Shown here piece by piece: positions 39,014 through 50,181 of a stretch of 64,000 nucleotides of DNA. Position numbers and translations under genes: made by a program. Within the stretch, counting starts at the first letter, position 1. Each line of letters begins with the position of its first letter. Below the pieces are notes generated by a model, which was not told the DNA's origin, did not search any database, and saw only the letters and a list, made by a program, of their open reading frames with translations. The stretch comes from Cellvibrionales bacterium UBA1854 (GTDB lineage Bacteria; Pseudomonadota; Gammaproteobacteria; Pseudomonadales; Porticoccaceae), in contig DDII01000029.1 of the NCBI GenBank assembly GCA_002338445.1, positions 29,676-93,675 of the forward strand, read 5' to 3'.

Positions 39014-39790
39014 ATGAACCAAAAAATCGATAGCCCGAGTTATTTATCCAGAAAAGAATCTCTTAAGCATGTAATCACAGTGTATGGGCGCAATACATGC
39101 CTAGAGGCTCTATGTGACGAGAAATTGACCATTTATCGACTTCATTTAGCAAACACAAATAAATACAATAAAAGACTTAAACAGCTCATAGCACTTGCCG
39201 ATAGCCGCAAAGTAAGTATTCGTTGGCATAGTAAAACCCAGCTTGCACGGATTTCACGGAATAGCAAACAGGATCAAGGTGTAGCTTGTGATATCCGATG
39301 CCCGGGATATCAACATTACAAGGAAATTATAGATTGCATGCCTCTCAGCCAGACCACTACACTAATTGCTCTCGACGGTATTACAAACCCAATCAACCTT
39401 GGCATGATTATCCGAAGTGTGACCGCAAGTTCCGCATTTGGTATTTTACTTCCATCAAGAGGAAAGCCAGTCCTTTCACCTTTAGCGATAAAAGCCAGCG
39501 CCGGGACTGCTTTTAAATGCAATATTCTTCGTTGCGAGGAGCTTTTTACTGCGCTTACTGACTTTCAGCAGAGAGGATTTCAAGTATCGATTCTAGATCC
39601 GAATGCCCCCAATACAATTTATGATTTTGCTTCCCCTTCTCCAATCATTTATATTCTTGGAAGCGAAAGCGGTGGCATAAGTGCGGCCGTAAAGCAAGTT
39701 TCTAATCATGCGCTCAGAATACCCATGCGGAGAGGTGTTGAATCTCTAAATGTTGCCGCCGCGGCTGCCATCCTCGTTTTTCTGAAGTAG
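39014..39790 (+). CDS. SpoU/TrmH-family RNA methyltransferase
   Basis: 258 residues with an N-terminal substrate-binding domain (ITVYGRNTCLEAL) and the three SPOUT knot motifs: DGITNPINLGMIIRSV, IYILGSESGGIS and RGVESLNVAAAAAILVFL. AGGA precedes the ATG. It is distinct from the RlmB at 9 kb, so it should act on another RNA site; the target cannot be read from sequence. Confidence 0.88.
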   Translation: MNQKIDSPSYLSRKESLKHVITVYGRNTCLEALCDEKLTIYRLHLANTNKYNKRLKQLIALADSRKVSIRWHSKTQLARISRNSKQDQGVACDIRCPGYQHYKEIIDCMPLSQTTTLIALDGITNPINLGMIIRSVTASSAFGILLPSRGKPVLSPLAIKASAGTAFKCNILRCEELFTALTDFQQRGFQVSILDPNAPNTIYDFASPSPIIYILGSESGGISAAVKQVSNHALRIPMRRGVESLNVAAAAAILVFLK

Positions 39791-39810
39791 TTAGAAAACC
39801 TCACCTCGCC

Positions 39811-41025
39811 TCAGGAATTGGTTGTCCCAAGCTTCCAAAGTGGAGAGAATAAAGACATCGTAATCGCTATAATAATAGTAGTTAAAGATATTAACGTAAA
39901 AGTAGTGCTTATTCCCAAGTTATTTATTAAAACACCACATAACCAAGCTCCCAAAGGGGTTCCTCCAACTAGACTTATTTGATATATGGACAAAGCTCTG
40001 GCTCGATGAGATTCAGCAATGTTGTTATGAAGAATAGTTCGACCCACAACCATCGATAATCCTGTAGAGAGCCCCCACAAAAAAACAATGGAAAATAAAA
40101 TCCAAAAAGGAGGTGAGAGTGCGGCAAAAACGAATAACGTACCGCGCCATAAAAAAGTTATCACCATAAGTTTGCCTGGATTAACAAAATTTGTTGCCCT
40201 CCTTGCAACTGCAATATTGGCTGAAATTACTCCACAAGTAAAAAGCAATTGAAGCGCCGATAAAAGCATAGCTCCGCCATCATAAACTTGTTGCACAAGA
40301 ACTGGCATCCCGACTAAATAAACCCCAAAAGGTAATAATCCAGTTGCAAAAACAAGAAAAAGAAGATGTAAAAAGCTCTTGTTGTTAACAAACAATGTAA
40401 GAGCATTTAACAGATCTTTCCATGAAGGTTTACTAATCAGTGTTTGTCGGGACAAATCTTTATTTACTCGATGAGCCCGAGAAATTAAAAATGATGATAA
40501 TCCGAACATAAAAATTTGAATGCCCAACAAAACGGACAGCTCTATGTAACCTAATAATCCGGCTAACCCAAAACCTACTCCTTGTGCAATAAATTTGACA
40601 ACTATGGATTTAGCCACGGACTGTTGAATTAAATGTGATGGTGTAAAAACTAATAAACTTTCCCGAGCAGGTTGTACAAAGGCGTTCAGAAATCCAAACA
40701 TAACTCCACTTACAATCAATAATTGGAGCGTTAAAGTATTGAATGTGTAAAACCACCATAGCATTGACAAGGGCATGATATAGAGCATGTACAAGAGAGA
40801 CAGCCATGCCCCACGGTGAACTCGGTCTGAAATTACTCCGCCGAACAGAAGGAAAATGGTATTCGGAAGCAGAATAGCCATCTGTGCTAATCCTAGTTCA
40901 CTTGCTGATGCCCCAACAACACCAATTACCAACCAAGGGAATAAAACGGAATGAATACCCGTGGCTACGCTGTTTGCTCCAATCGCTCTTAAATAATATT
41001 GAATCGAAAATGTGAGACGGGTCAT
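39811..41025 (-). CDS. Major facilitator superfamily transporter
   Basis: 404 residues with about 12 membrane helices and the loop motif GGVISDRVHRG between helices 2 and 3. The general shape (MTRLTFSIQYYLRAIGANSVATGI) resembles the EntS/multidrug-type exporters of the family. It stands alone between the methyltransferase (convergent) and ligA, with no regulator or biosynthetic partner nearby. The substrate cannot be assigned. The 236 bases upstream contain the ligA terminator and nothing else recognisable. Confidence 0.85.
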   Translation of the reverse strand: MTRLTFSIQYYLRAIGANSVATGIHSVLFPWLVIGVVGASASELGLAQMAILLPNTIFLLFGGVISDRVHRGAWLSLLYMLYIMPLSMLWWFYTFNTLTLQLLIVSGVMFGFLNAFVQPARESLLVFTPSHLIQQSVAKSIVVKFIAQGVGFGLAGLLGYIELSVLLGIQIFMFGLSSFLISRAHRVNKDLSRQTLISKPSWKDLLNALTLFVNNKSFLHLLFLVFATGLLPFGVYLVGMPVLVQQVYDGGAMLLSALQLLFTCGVISANIAVARRATNFVNPGKLMVITFLWRGTLFVFAALSPPFWILFSIVFLWGLSTGLSMVVGRTILHNNIAESHRARALSIYQISLVGGTPLGAWLCGVLINNLGISTTFTLISLTTIIIAITMSLFSPLWKLGTTNS

Positions 41026-41222
41026 TAGTTACTCTTAACCGTTTCTTAAACTCCAAATCTAGATAAAAAAGATACAAAATGAATAACTGCCAATTCGACA
41101 AGTTAAAACGACCACGCTGGATTAGCATATGCATCTATAATTTTATAAAGTAACGAAACTTACAGTGGCTTAAAACCAGCTCGAGGAAGACGACAAAAGT
41201 AATCCGCGTGGCGATTCTGTAT

Positions 41223-41254
41223 AAAAAAGCCCCAGCCAAAAAATTTTTAAGGGG
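41223..41254 (-). terminator. Intrinsic terminator after ligA
   Basis: On the minus strand, CCCC and GGGG enclose an A/T-rich self-complementary core (TTAAAAA/TTTTTTGG) and are followed by CTTTTTT. It begins eight bases after the ligA stop. Confidence 0.6.
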
Positions 41255-41261
41255 ATTATGT

Positions 41262-43289
<2,028 letters not shown>

Positions 43290-43301
43290 CTAATATTTTT
43301 C

Positions 43302-44132
43302 TCAGCCAAGCGCATGACGTCCAGCCACTTCACGCGCGCGTTGCCGGTAATGATCAATTGTTTGAGGGGTAATAGAGCTTCGTGATTCGTCCAAAACATT
43401 GAGCTTGAGACTTTGGGCCATTGTGCGTGCAGTTGAAATCATTAATTCAAACCCAGCGCATGCATCTTCTACGTCATTTAAATTTAAAAAAAGAGTCACC
43501 CCGGGAGTTTTTACTGCAGAAATCGTTTTCAAATCAAAGGTTCCAGGATTAACTAGGTTTGCCAAACTAAAAAGAACTGGCCCTTCTCCCTCCTCTTGCG
43601 CATGGCGATGGAATATACCCATTGCCCCATAGCGCAAACCCGCCTGCAGAAGGGTTTCAAGCAAATTGGAGCCGGATAAAAACTCGCCCCTGTTCGCCAT
43701 CAAATGAACTATTATAATATCAAGCTCATCACGTTTAGCATGATCATCCGAGCCGCTCTCGAGCGAACTGACAGACTCCTCACCAACCTCAGAATCGAGT
43801 GCCGAGCCCTCGAAATCAATATTAGTTTGTCTGGGATCGTTGGTGCGTGAATAGCGACGACTTATGTCTTTCGGACTGAGGAGAATGTCCTCTAATCCTG
43901 CTTCACGTGATGTATTAGTTCCATGATTTTTATTTAAAGACTGATCAACGCTAAACAAGTTCTCCACATTTTCGACTTTGTTTCCACGCTTCTCCATTTT
44001 GTCAAGGTGAGTTGACATCTGCAGGTTTTCATATCTGTGTCGTTTCGCACGGCGCATTCCATCCAAAATGATAGCTACGAGCACTAACCCCGCAACCACA
44101 ATGAGAGTTTTATTTGCAGCCAGAAATTCCAT
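43302..44132 (-). CDS. zipA: Cell division protein ZipA
   Basis: N-terminal membrane anchor (ANKTLIVVAGLVLVAIILDGMRR), a charged variable linker, and the C-terminal FtsZ-binding domain from about residue 130 (DELDIIIVHLMANRG, GALRYGAMGIFHRH-like segment, PGTFDLKTISAVKTPGVTLF). 276 residues. ZipA is confined to gammaproteobacteria and tethers FtsZ to the membrane. Fifteen bases upstream of ligA. Confidence 0.93.
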   Translation of the reverse strand: MEFLAANKTLIVVAGLVLVAIILDGMRRAKRHRYENLQMSTHLDKMEKRGNKVENVENLFSVDQSLNKNHGTNTSREAGLEDILLSPKDISRRYSRTNDPRQTNIDFEGSALDSEVGEESVSSLESGSDDHAKRDELDIIIVHLMANRGEFLSGSNLLETLLQAGLRYGAMGIFHRHAQEEGEGPVLFSLANLVNPGTFDLKTISAVKTPGVTLFLNLNDVEDACAGFELMISTARTMAQSLKLNVLDESRSSITPQTIDHYRQRAREVAGRHALG

Positions 44133-44221
44133 GTTTGTTCATTAGTCCCGATCACTAAAAGATAATCGCTATTGTAATTGGCCTTTTCAAAAACAAAAGT
44201 GTTTTTAAAAAAATTATTAGC

Positions 44222-47200
44222 TTAGCCAACCAAATTAGATACTTGATTAACTCCTACAGACACTACTCTTGACACACCAGCTTCAGACATTGTAACTCCT
44301 AGTAAGGTATCGGCTGCTTGCATCGAAATTTTATTGTGTGTAATCATAATAAATTGTACTTTTGGTGACATTTCTTTGACTAAGCCAAGATATCGACTGA
44401 CATTTATATCATCCAGCGGTGCATCAACTTCGTCTAAAATACAGAATGGGGATGGGTTAAGCTTAAAAATAGCAAACACCATGGTTAGTGCCGCGAGTGC
44501 TTTCTCTCCTCCCGAGAGAGCTTGAATAGTACTATTTTGCTTCCCCGGCGGTTTCGCCATTAAAACAACACCTGCCTCCAGCAGGTCATTCCCTGAGAGC
44601 TGCATATAAGCCTCACCACCACCAAACAACTTAGGAAATAATTCTCTAATGTAGTCATTTATTGAATCGAAGGTTTCTTTAAACCTGGCTTTGGTAGATT
44701 GATTAATTTTTTTTATAGCTTCATTGAGAGTTTCAAGTGCGGATACAAGCTCATCATTCTGGCGATCTAGATAATCCTTTCTCTCAGACTCAATTTTATA
44801 CTCTTCAACGGCCGCCAAGTTAATTGGTCCCAACTTACCGATTTTTGCCTCTATAACTTCCAGCTCAGTCATCAAGGAAGTAATGTCGATACTGACATCA
44901 ATATTTTCAACTAACTCAGCTAACTTAGACGGATCGGATATAATTTGTTCTCCCAAAGTGCGTTGTAACGTCATCGATTCACGTCTTGAAAGACGCGCAT
45001 CCTCCAAATGTTCTCTTAATGAGTTTATTTCCGCGTTAAGTGTGACTCGCATCTCTTCTACTTCCCGGCGTTCTTGCTCTGATGACAACATAGCAGATTT
45101 AGCATCTTTGTAATCCTGCTCCGCAAAAACTCGATTCTTTAACATTTGCTGCAATTCTTCGTGCATGCTAGGTACCGAAGGATCATTAGTAATTATGTTC
45201 TCTATTTCAGCCTTTCGATTCTTTAATCGTTTTATCTGGGACTCCAAACGCTCAATAAGTTCCTCGATCGTATTTCGTTTAATTTCCAATGCTTTAATCT
45301 TCAATTTTAATTCTGTAAGCAATAATTGTTTCTCTCCTAATTCTTTTCGGAAACCACTATATTTAGTCTGAAGGCGGTCCTTCTCCTTCTGAAATTCATG
45401 ACCTTCTTTTTCATCCAGCTGCGCTCTGTCGCTAGCACTTGCCAACGCATTTCTCGCATTTTCTAAAGCCGTTTGGTCCTCGGCTAGAAAAGCTTCTACC
45501 TCAGACAATTCCTCTTCTGCTCGCTTTCCTCTTGCGGCGTATTGATCAAGTTTCACCTCAAATGCGCTTAGTTCCGCTCGCGTCTCCGAGCTTTTCTCCT
45601 CCTGCATCTTAATTGCAGAAATGTTTTTCTTTTGATTTCTTTCCGCAATTTCAATTGCTTCCACTAAAATGTGACGTTTACCCGATAGTGACTTTATTAA
45701 AATATTTAGCTCCTCAACCTGTTCACCAATCTCTTTTAATTCAGTCTTTCTCTTGAGGAAGCCATGAGTTTTATTTATATTTCTCGCAACTCGAACCCAA
45801 TTTGATCCGAGCCAGATTCCATCTTTGGTTACAATTGATTCATATGACCGAAGATCTGATTGAAAGGATAGTGCTTCCTTCAAGTGCTCAGCCTTGAAAA
45901 CATTTGCAGCCGCCGATAAAGAATAATCACACTGAATGACTTCGTTCAATCTTGGGAGGCTAATTTTTAGATTATCTTGCTCTTCAATTCGGATTTTAGA
46001 GTCGATCACACTTATTTCACCCGAATCAAATGTTTTCAACTGGTCGACTTTACCTTCAAAATTAGATACAACAAGCCCGCTCAAATAATTTCCTAGTACA
46101 ATCTCGACAGCCTCTTCCCAACCTTCTGTAACCCGAAGAGAATCAGCGAGTTGTGAGTAATTCCACTTAGACTGAAGTAACCATTTTTGCTTCTGTTCGT
46201 TACTATGGAGTGAACTTTGCAATGCTTCAAGAGCGGTGCCACGTCCAATCAATACCTGATAACTCTCTCTCAACCCATTCAATTCCTCTTCTAATTGATA
46301 CTGTAAACACCTTTTTTCTTCAATGTCATTCGCAAGCTGAGCTCTTTTATCTTCATTACCTCTCTGCGCAGCAATTTGCTCGCAGAGCTTCGTCTTTAGT
46401 GTTTGCATTTCATTTTGCTGAAAATCTAGCTGAAAGCTACTAATTTCCTTTTGAAGTTGGCTTTGTCGTTGAAACAGGTTAGCAATTCTTTTCTCCAAGT
46501 CATGAATACGGGATTGCTGAACCTCAAGTTGTTTTAGGGGCTCGGCTCGGCGTCGATGATAGACGTCCGAACGCTCTTGCCACTCTTTTATGGCAGCCTG
46601 CACCGACTCAATCTCCAAAGAAATCGATTTCTCGTCCTCTTCAGCAACTTTTAAATCTGGCAAGACCTCAGCATACTCTAAATCTAATTCTTCAGCGCGT
46701 TGTTGATCTTTAATCAAGTGCTGCTGGGATTCATCAATATTCCCTGTAATCAAATGAAGCTCTCGTTTTAACTCTTTTTCTCGCTGTAACTGATGTTGAA
46801 TCTCTTGCTCTTTTCGAGTAACTTCACCATTAGTTTGAAAGAAATAAATTTGTTTTTTTTCAACTTCATCAGAGTAGTCCAAAAGCTCAAGTCGAAAGCG
46901 CTCAATTCTCGAGTCTAACTCTTTTTGGTTAGCAAACAGTCTGGATTTTTCAACCTCCAACTTATTGATTTCACGAGTCTTATGTTTAATATCTTCGTCC
47001 ATAGAACGCCATCTAAGCACTTTTACCTGAATCTGTTTGTAACGCTCTTTTTCTCTCAATTCAGTATATTTTTGCGCCGACTTTGATTGTCGTTCTAATC
47101 TCATTAACTGTCGATGCAATTCTTCCCTCAGATCGGAGAGGCGCTCCAAGTTGTCATGCGTGCGTGCTATTCGGTTTTCAGTATCTCTCCGTCGGTCTTT

Positions 47201-47719
47201 ATATTTAGAAATACCAGCTGCTTCCTCAAGAAGAAAACGTAATTCATGTGGTTTTGCATCAATTAATCGAGTTATAGTGCCTTGTTCTATGATCGCATAA
47301 CTCTTCGGCCCCAACCCAGTCCCCAAAAACAAATCAGTAATGTCCTTGCGCCGACAAAGCTTCGAGTTCAAAAAATATTGCGCTTGCCCATCACGATTCA
47401 GAGTGCGACGTACGACAATTTCACTGTATGCAGAAAGTTCTCCTTTCAAATGGCCCTCAGAATTATCGAACACCAGTTCTACTGATGCTTGACCCACCGG
47501 CTTTCTTGCTCCAGAACCATTAAATATGACATCTACCATGGAATCACCGCGCAAGTTTCGCGCTGATGACTCCCCTAGCACCCACCGTGCAGCATCAATC
47601 ACGTTTGATTTTCCACATCCATTTGGGCCGACTACGGCACAGATTTCACCAGGAAAGTAAATCTTCGTTGGATCTACAAAGGATTTGAACCCTGAAACTT
47701 TGATTAGTTTTAATCGCAT
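44222..47719 (-). CDS. smc: Chromosome partition protein SMC
   Basis: Long ATPase of 1165 residues. Walker A GPNGCGKS at 31-38; about 330 residues of coiled coil; the hinge near 490-650 (SLRVTEGWEEAVEIVLGNYL); a second coiled coil; and the C-terminal signature ALSGGEKALAALTM with Walker B FCILDEVDAPLDD. It works with ScpA and ScpB (33-34.6 kb). The spacer before it carries a TATAAT-like element near 47810, so smc probably has its own promoter. Confidence 0.96.
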   Translation of the reverse strand: MRLKLIKVSGFKSFVDPTKIYFPGEICAVVGPNGCGKSNVIDAARWVLGESSARNLRGDSMVDVIFNGSGARKPVGQASVELVFDNSEGHLKGELSAYSEIVVRRTLNRDGQAQYFLNSKLCRRKDITDLFLGTGLGPKSYAIIEQGTITRLIDAKPHELRFLLEEAAGISKYKDRRRDTENRIARTHDNLERLSDLREELHRQLMRLERQSKSAQKYTELREKERYKQIQVKVLRWRSMDEDIKHKTREINKLEVEKSRLFANQKELDSRIERFRLELLDYSDEVEKKQIYFFQTNGEVTRKEQEIQHQLQREKELKRELHLITGNIDESQQHLIKDQQRAEELDLEYAEVLPDLKVAEEDEKSISLEIESVQAAIKEWQERSDVYHRRRAEPLKQLEVQQSRIHDLEKRIANLFQRQSQLQKEISSFQLDFQQNEMQTLKTKLCEQIAAQRGNEDKRAQLANDIEEKRCLQYQLEEELNGLRESYQVLIGRGTALEALQSSLHSNEQKQKWLLQSKWNYSQLADSLRVTEGWEEAVEIVLGNYLSGLVVSNFEGKVDQLKTFDSGEISVIDSKIRIEEQDNLKISLPRLNEVIQCDYSLSAAANVFKAEHLKEALSFQSDLRSYESIVTKDGIWLGSNWVRVARNINKTHGFLKRKTELKEIGEQVEELNILIKSLSGKRHILVEAIEIAERNQKKNISAIKMQEEKSSETRAELSAFEVKLDQYAARGKRAEEELSEVEAFLAEDQTALENARNALASASDRAQLDEKEGHEFQKEKDRLQTKYSGFRKELGEKQLLLTELKLKIKALEIKRNTIEELIERLESQIKRLKNRKAEIENIITNDPSVPSMHEELQQMLKNRVFAEQDYKDAKSAMLSSEQERREVEEMRVTLNAEINSLREHLEDARLSRRESMTLQRTLGEQIISDPSKLAELVENIDVSIDITSLMTELEVIEAKIGKLGPINLAAVEEYKIESERKDYLDRQNDELVSALETLNEAIKKINQSTKARFKETFDSINDYIRELFPKLFGGGEAYMQLSGNDLLEAGVVLMAKPPGKQNSTIQALSGGEKALAALTMVFAIFKLNPSPFCILDEVDAPLDDINVSRYLGLVKEMSPKVQFIMITHNKISMQAADTLLGVTMSEAGVSRVVSVGVNQVSNLVG

Positions 47720-47853
47720 CAGTACTCTTTTTTAATACTTCAGTTCTTCTTTTCCCTGTTTGCTAGACTTACCAGAAATCGATGTCATGATCCGTTATCA
47801 TCCTTAAAAATTATAAGCTATTGAGGGGCTTACCCATTTTAGGCCGTCTGACT

Positions 47854-49116
47854 CTAATCACGGCTTTGCTGATTAATCGTTACAATAAGCGGTAGCGGCT
47901 CATTTACAAGATCTATCGAACGTGACCTGAGCTCTAATTTTTTTTCTGTAAGAGAACCTCTCCCCTGACCATATATTCGGGCGACCACCTCCAGATGTCT
48001 GAGATCTGATGCCAATTGCGAAGGATCCAATAAATCTATATTTGAAAACACTACATTAGCAGGTAAGGACGTCAATCTCACACTTTTAGCCATCAACGGC
48101 ACATCCGAGGCACCAGCTTCAAATACTAACAAAAATACCTTATCGCTAGAAGAACGCACAAAAATATTTCCCAAGCTAAAATCGATTGTACTTGCGTTTT
48201 TAGCCTGGCGCTCCTTGAAACCGAAAGGCCCATCATCTCTGGAACCCTCGGTCGAGTGACTTTCAACTGGGACACTCAAGGCTATTGTTGCTCTCTCAAT
48301 ACCTTTTTGCATTGCAATCACATCTTCGCTATTGTCATCCAAACCTACTTTCGCCTGTTGCCAGAACCTTATTGCATCCAAAAACCTTTTTTCCGTGAAG
48401 GCCTCTATACCTTTGAGTCCTAAAACTCTTGAGGACTCTGGATCTGAGATAAACGCAGCTTGGATCGCTTCGATTACTCTATCGGTCAAAAGGCTGCCAT
48501 CAGCTAGGAATAATACTTCGGCATAATTTGCTAATATATAGCTATTGTTAGGATCCAAAGCCAATGCGGAAGCATAGTAATCAACTGCATCTCGATATTC
48601 TAAATTGCGCTGAGCAAATTTTGCTAACAACAACCAGTAATGTATATTCCTCGGCCGCTCCTCGACCCTTTCCTTTATAAGGGATACAAGAACATCAATA
48701 TCATCGCCGTTAGTAATATCAGTCTCATCTCCTATCGAATAGCGAGAAAGGATATTAAAAATCCTCTGATCTTTCTCACTGCCAAGATATGAATACATAA
48801 AATACACAGAAGTAAATAATGCGACAATTACCAGAGGGACTATCCTAAGACTATTGTTATGACGGTGTGTAACAACAACATCCTCAGTCTGATTTAACAA
48901 TATCCGACGCGCATCCAATATGAGGTCTGAAAACTGACGTTCAGATATTGCGCCGATTTGAAATTGGTTTGCAAAATAACGACACTGACTCTCATACAAC
49001 CTGTTGTTCGTCTCTTCCCTTTCTAAGTTATTGAAATTTTCTGGAGCATGGCGTCCAGCTAACCACGGAAAAATGATAAATGGGATGGACAACAACAACA
49101 AATATAATGAATCCAA
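47854..49116 (-). CDS. ccmI: Cytochrome c maturation protein CcmI
   Basis: Apocytochrome c chaperone. Two N-terminal membrane helices flank a cytoplasmic loop (SQCRYFANQFQIGAISERQF); tetratricopeptide repeats follow (IHYWLLLAKFAQRNLEYRDAVDYYASALALDPNN and two more); and the C-terminal periplasmic domain binds the heme-site helix of apocytochromes. 420 residues. Last gene of the ccm run. Confidence 0.9.
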   Translation of the reverse strand: MDSLYLLLLSIPFIIFPWLAGRHAPENFNNLEREETNNRLYESQCRYFANQFQIGAISERQFSDLILDARRILLNQTEDVVVTHRHNNSLRIVPLVIVALFTSVYFMYSYLGSEKDQRIFNILSRYSIGDETDITNGDDIDVLVSLIKERVEERPRNIHYWLLLAKFAQRNLEYRDAVDYYASALALDPNNSYILANYAEVLFLADGSLLTDRVIEAIQAAFISDPESSRVLGLKGIEAFTEKRFLDAIRFWQQAKVGLDDNSEDVIAMQKGIERATIALSVPVESHSTEGSRDDGPFGFKERQAKNASTIDFSLGNIFVRSSSDKVFLLVFEAGASDVPLMAKSVRLTSLPANVVFSNIDLLDPSQLASDLRHLEVVARIYGQGRGSLTEKKLELRSRSIDLVNEPLPLIVTINQQSRD

Positions 49117-49128
49117 GTCGACCTCTGT

Positions 49129-49647
49129 CTATTCTTTCTTGAAGGTTTCTGAAACCTCACCCGATCCTGATTGATGAAGATGAGGCTGATCTCCCACCAA
49201 ATGCTTGTCACTCGTTGGCGAGCTACTATTTAATCGCTGAACAAATAAAAGCACACCAATCGCAATCAAAATAAAAAACAAAGGTCCGACCCACAGCAAA
49301 AAGGTGTGATAGCCGACCACAGGTCGGTAAAGGATATATTCTGTGTATCGCTCAGTCAGATAAGATTTAATCTCTTCATCACTCTTACCTGTCTTCAAGA
49401 GTCGCTGAATTTGATCTTTTAAATCAAGTGATACTGTCGAGTGAGAGTCTTGTAAATTTTGATTTTGACATTTTGGACACCTAAGCTCCTGAATTAAAGT
49501 GACGTATCTCCTTTCGAGCGCAACATCAGTGAAATCAGAAGAGCTCGTTTGCGCCGAAACAACATCAACATGAAAAACAACACAACCCAAAACAGCATAG
49601 TTGCACGCTAGAAGATAATAGAACACACGACCTTTTTTACCGGGCAT
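49129..49647 (-). CDS. ccmH: Cytochrome c maturation thiol oxidoreductase CcmH
   Basis: N-terminal signal or anchor, then the CcmH motif LRCPKCQNQNL (Cys57, Cys60) and LYRPVVGYHTFLLWVGP before a C-terminal membrane helix. It reduces the heme-binding cysteines of apocytochrome c in the periplasm together with CcmG and CcmF. Contiguous with ccmG and ccmI. Confidence 0.93.
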   Translation of the reverse strand: MPGKKGRVFYYLLACNYAVLGCVVFHVDVVSAQTSSSDFTDVALERRYVTLIQELRCPKCQNQNLQDSHSTVSLDLKDQIQRLLKTGKSDEEIKSYLTERYTEYILYRPVVGYHTFLLWVGPLFFILIAIGVLLFVQRLNSSSPTSDKHLVGDQPHLHQSGSGEVSETFKKE

Positions 49648-49651
49648 AATT

Positions 49652-50176
49652 TTACTCCCAAGAATCTGAATAATAATGAGAGAACTCTTTTTCCCACACC
49701 TTTTGGTCTAATATGCCAACTCGCCGGTGCAAGATTATTCCTTGCTTATCAATTAAAAAAGTCTCTGGAGCACCAGAAACACCAATATCTAGTCCCAATG
49801 AACCCTCTTCGTCAAAAATAATTACCGAATAAGGGTTTCCCAGCCTTTCAAGCCAAGCGATCGCCGCCTTGCGGTTATCTTTATAGTTTATACCAATAAT
49901 TTTGATACCGTTTGAGGCTAGCTTTTGTAGATAAGGATGTTCCAATTTGCAGGCATAACACCATGTGGCCCAAACGTTGATTAGAGCCAAGGCTCCGCTC
50001 AAATCCTCAGCAGACAAATATTGATTATGTGCACTTAATTTTGTCAAAGAAAATTCAGGGAATGGCTTTCCTATGAGTGCAGAAGGTAACTTTCCAGGCT
50101 CTCGCTCAAGAGCGGACCACAATAGGATTGCAATAGCGAAGAAGACCATCAGCGGAGCAAAAAGAATGATTCGCAC
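49652..50176 (-). CDS. ccmG: Thiol:disulfide interchange protein CcmG (DsbE)
   Basis: Membrane-anchored thioredoxin-like reductant for cytochrome c assembly: hydrophobic MRIILFAPLMVFFAIAILLW, SALIGKPFPEF, the active site WATWCYACKLEHPYL (Cys73, Cys76) and GVSGAPETFLID. The dipeptide between the cysteines is Tyr-Ala rather than the usual Pro-Thr or Pro-Ser. The start is GTG 50176, five bases after the ccmF stop; the longer frame to 50233 overlaps ccmF and adds a segment not seen in the family. Confidence 0.92.
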   Translation of the reverse strand: MRIILFAPLMVFFAIAILLWSALEREPGKLPSALIGKPFPEFSLTKLSAHNQYLSAEDLSGALALINVWATWCYACKLEHPYLQKLASNGIKIIGINYKDNRKAAIAWLERLGNPYSVIIFDEEGSLGLDIGVSGAPETFLIDKQGIILHRRVGILDQKVWEKEFSHYYSDSWE

Positions 50177-50181
50177 GGAAG

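Noticed and set aside
39811..41025. MFS gene as part of a transport or resistance operon
   Set aside because: No regulator, biosynthetic or mobility gene is adjacent; the substrate cannot be inferred.
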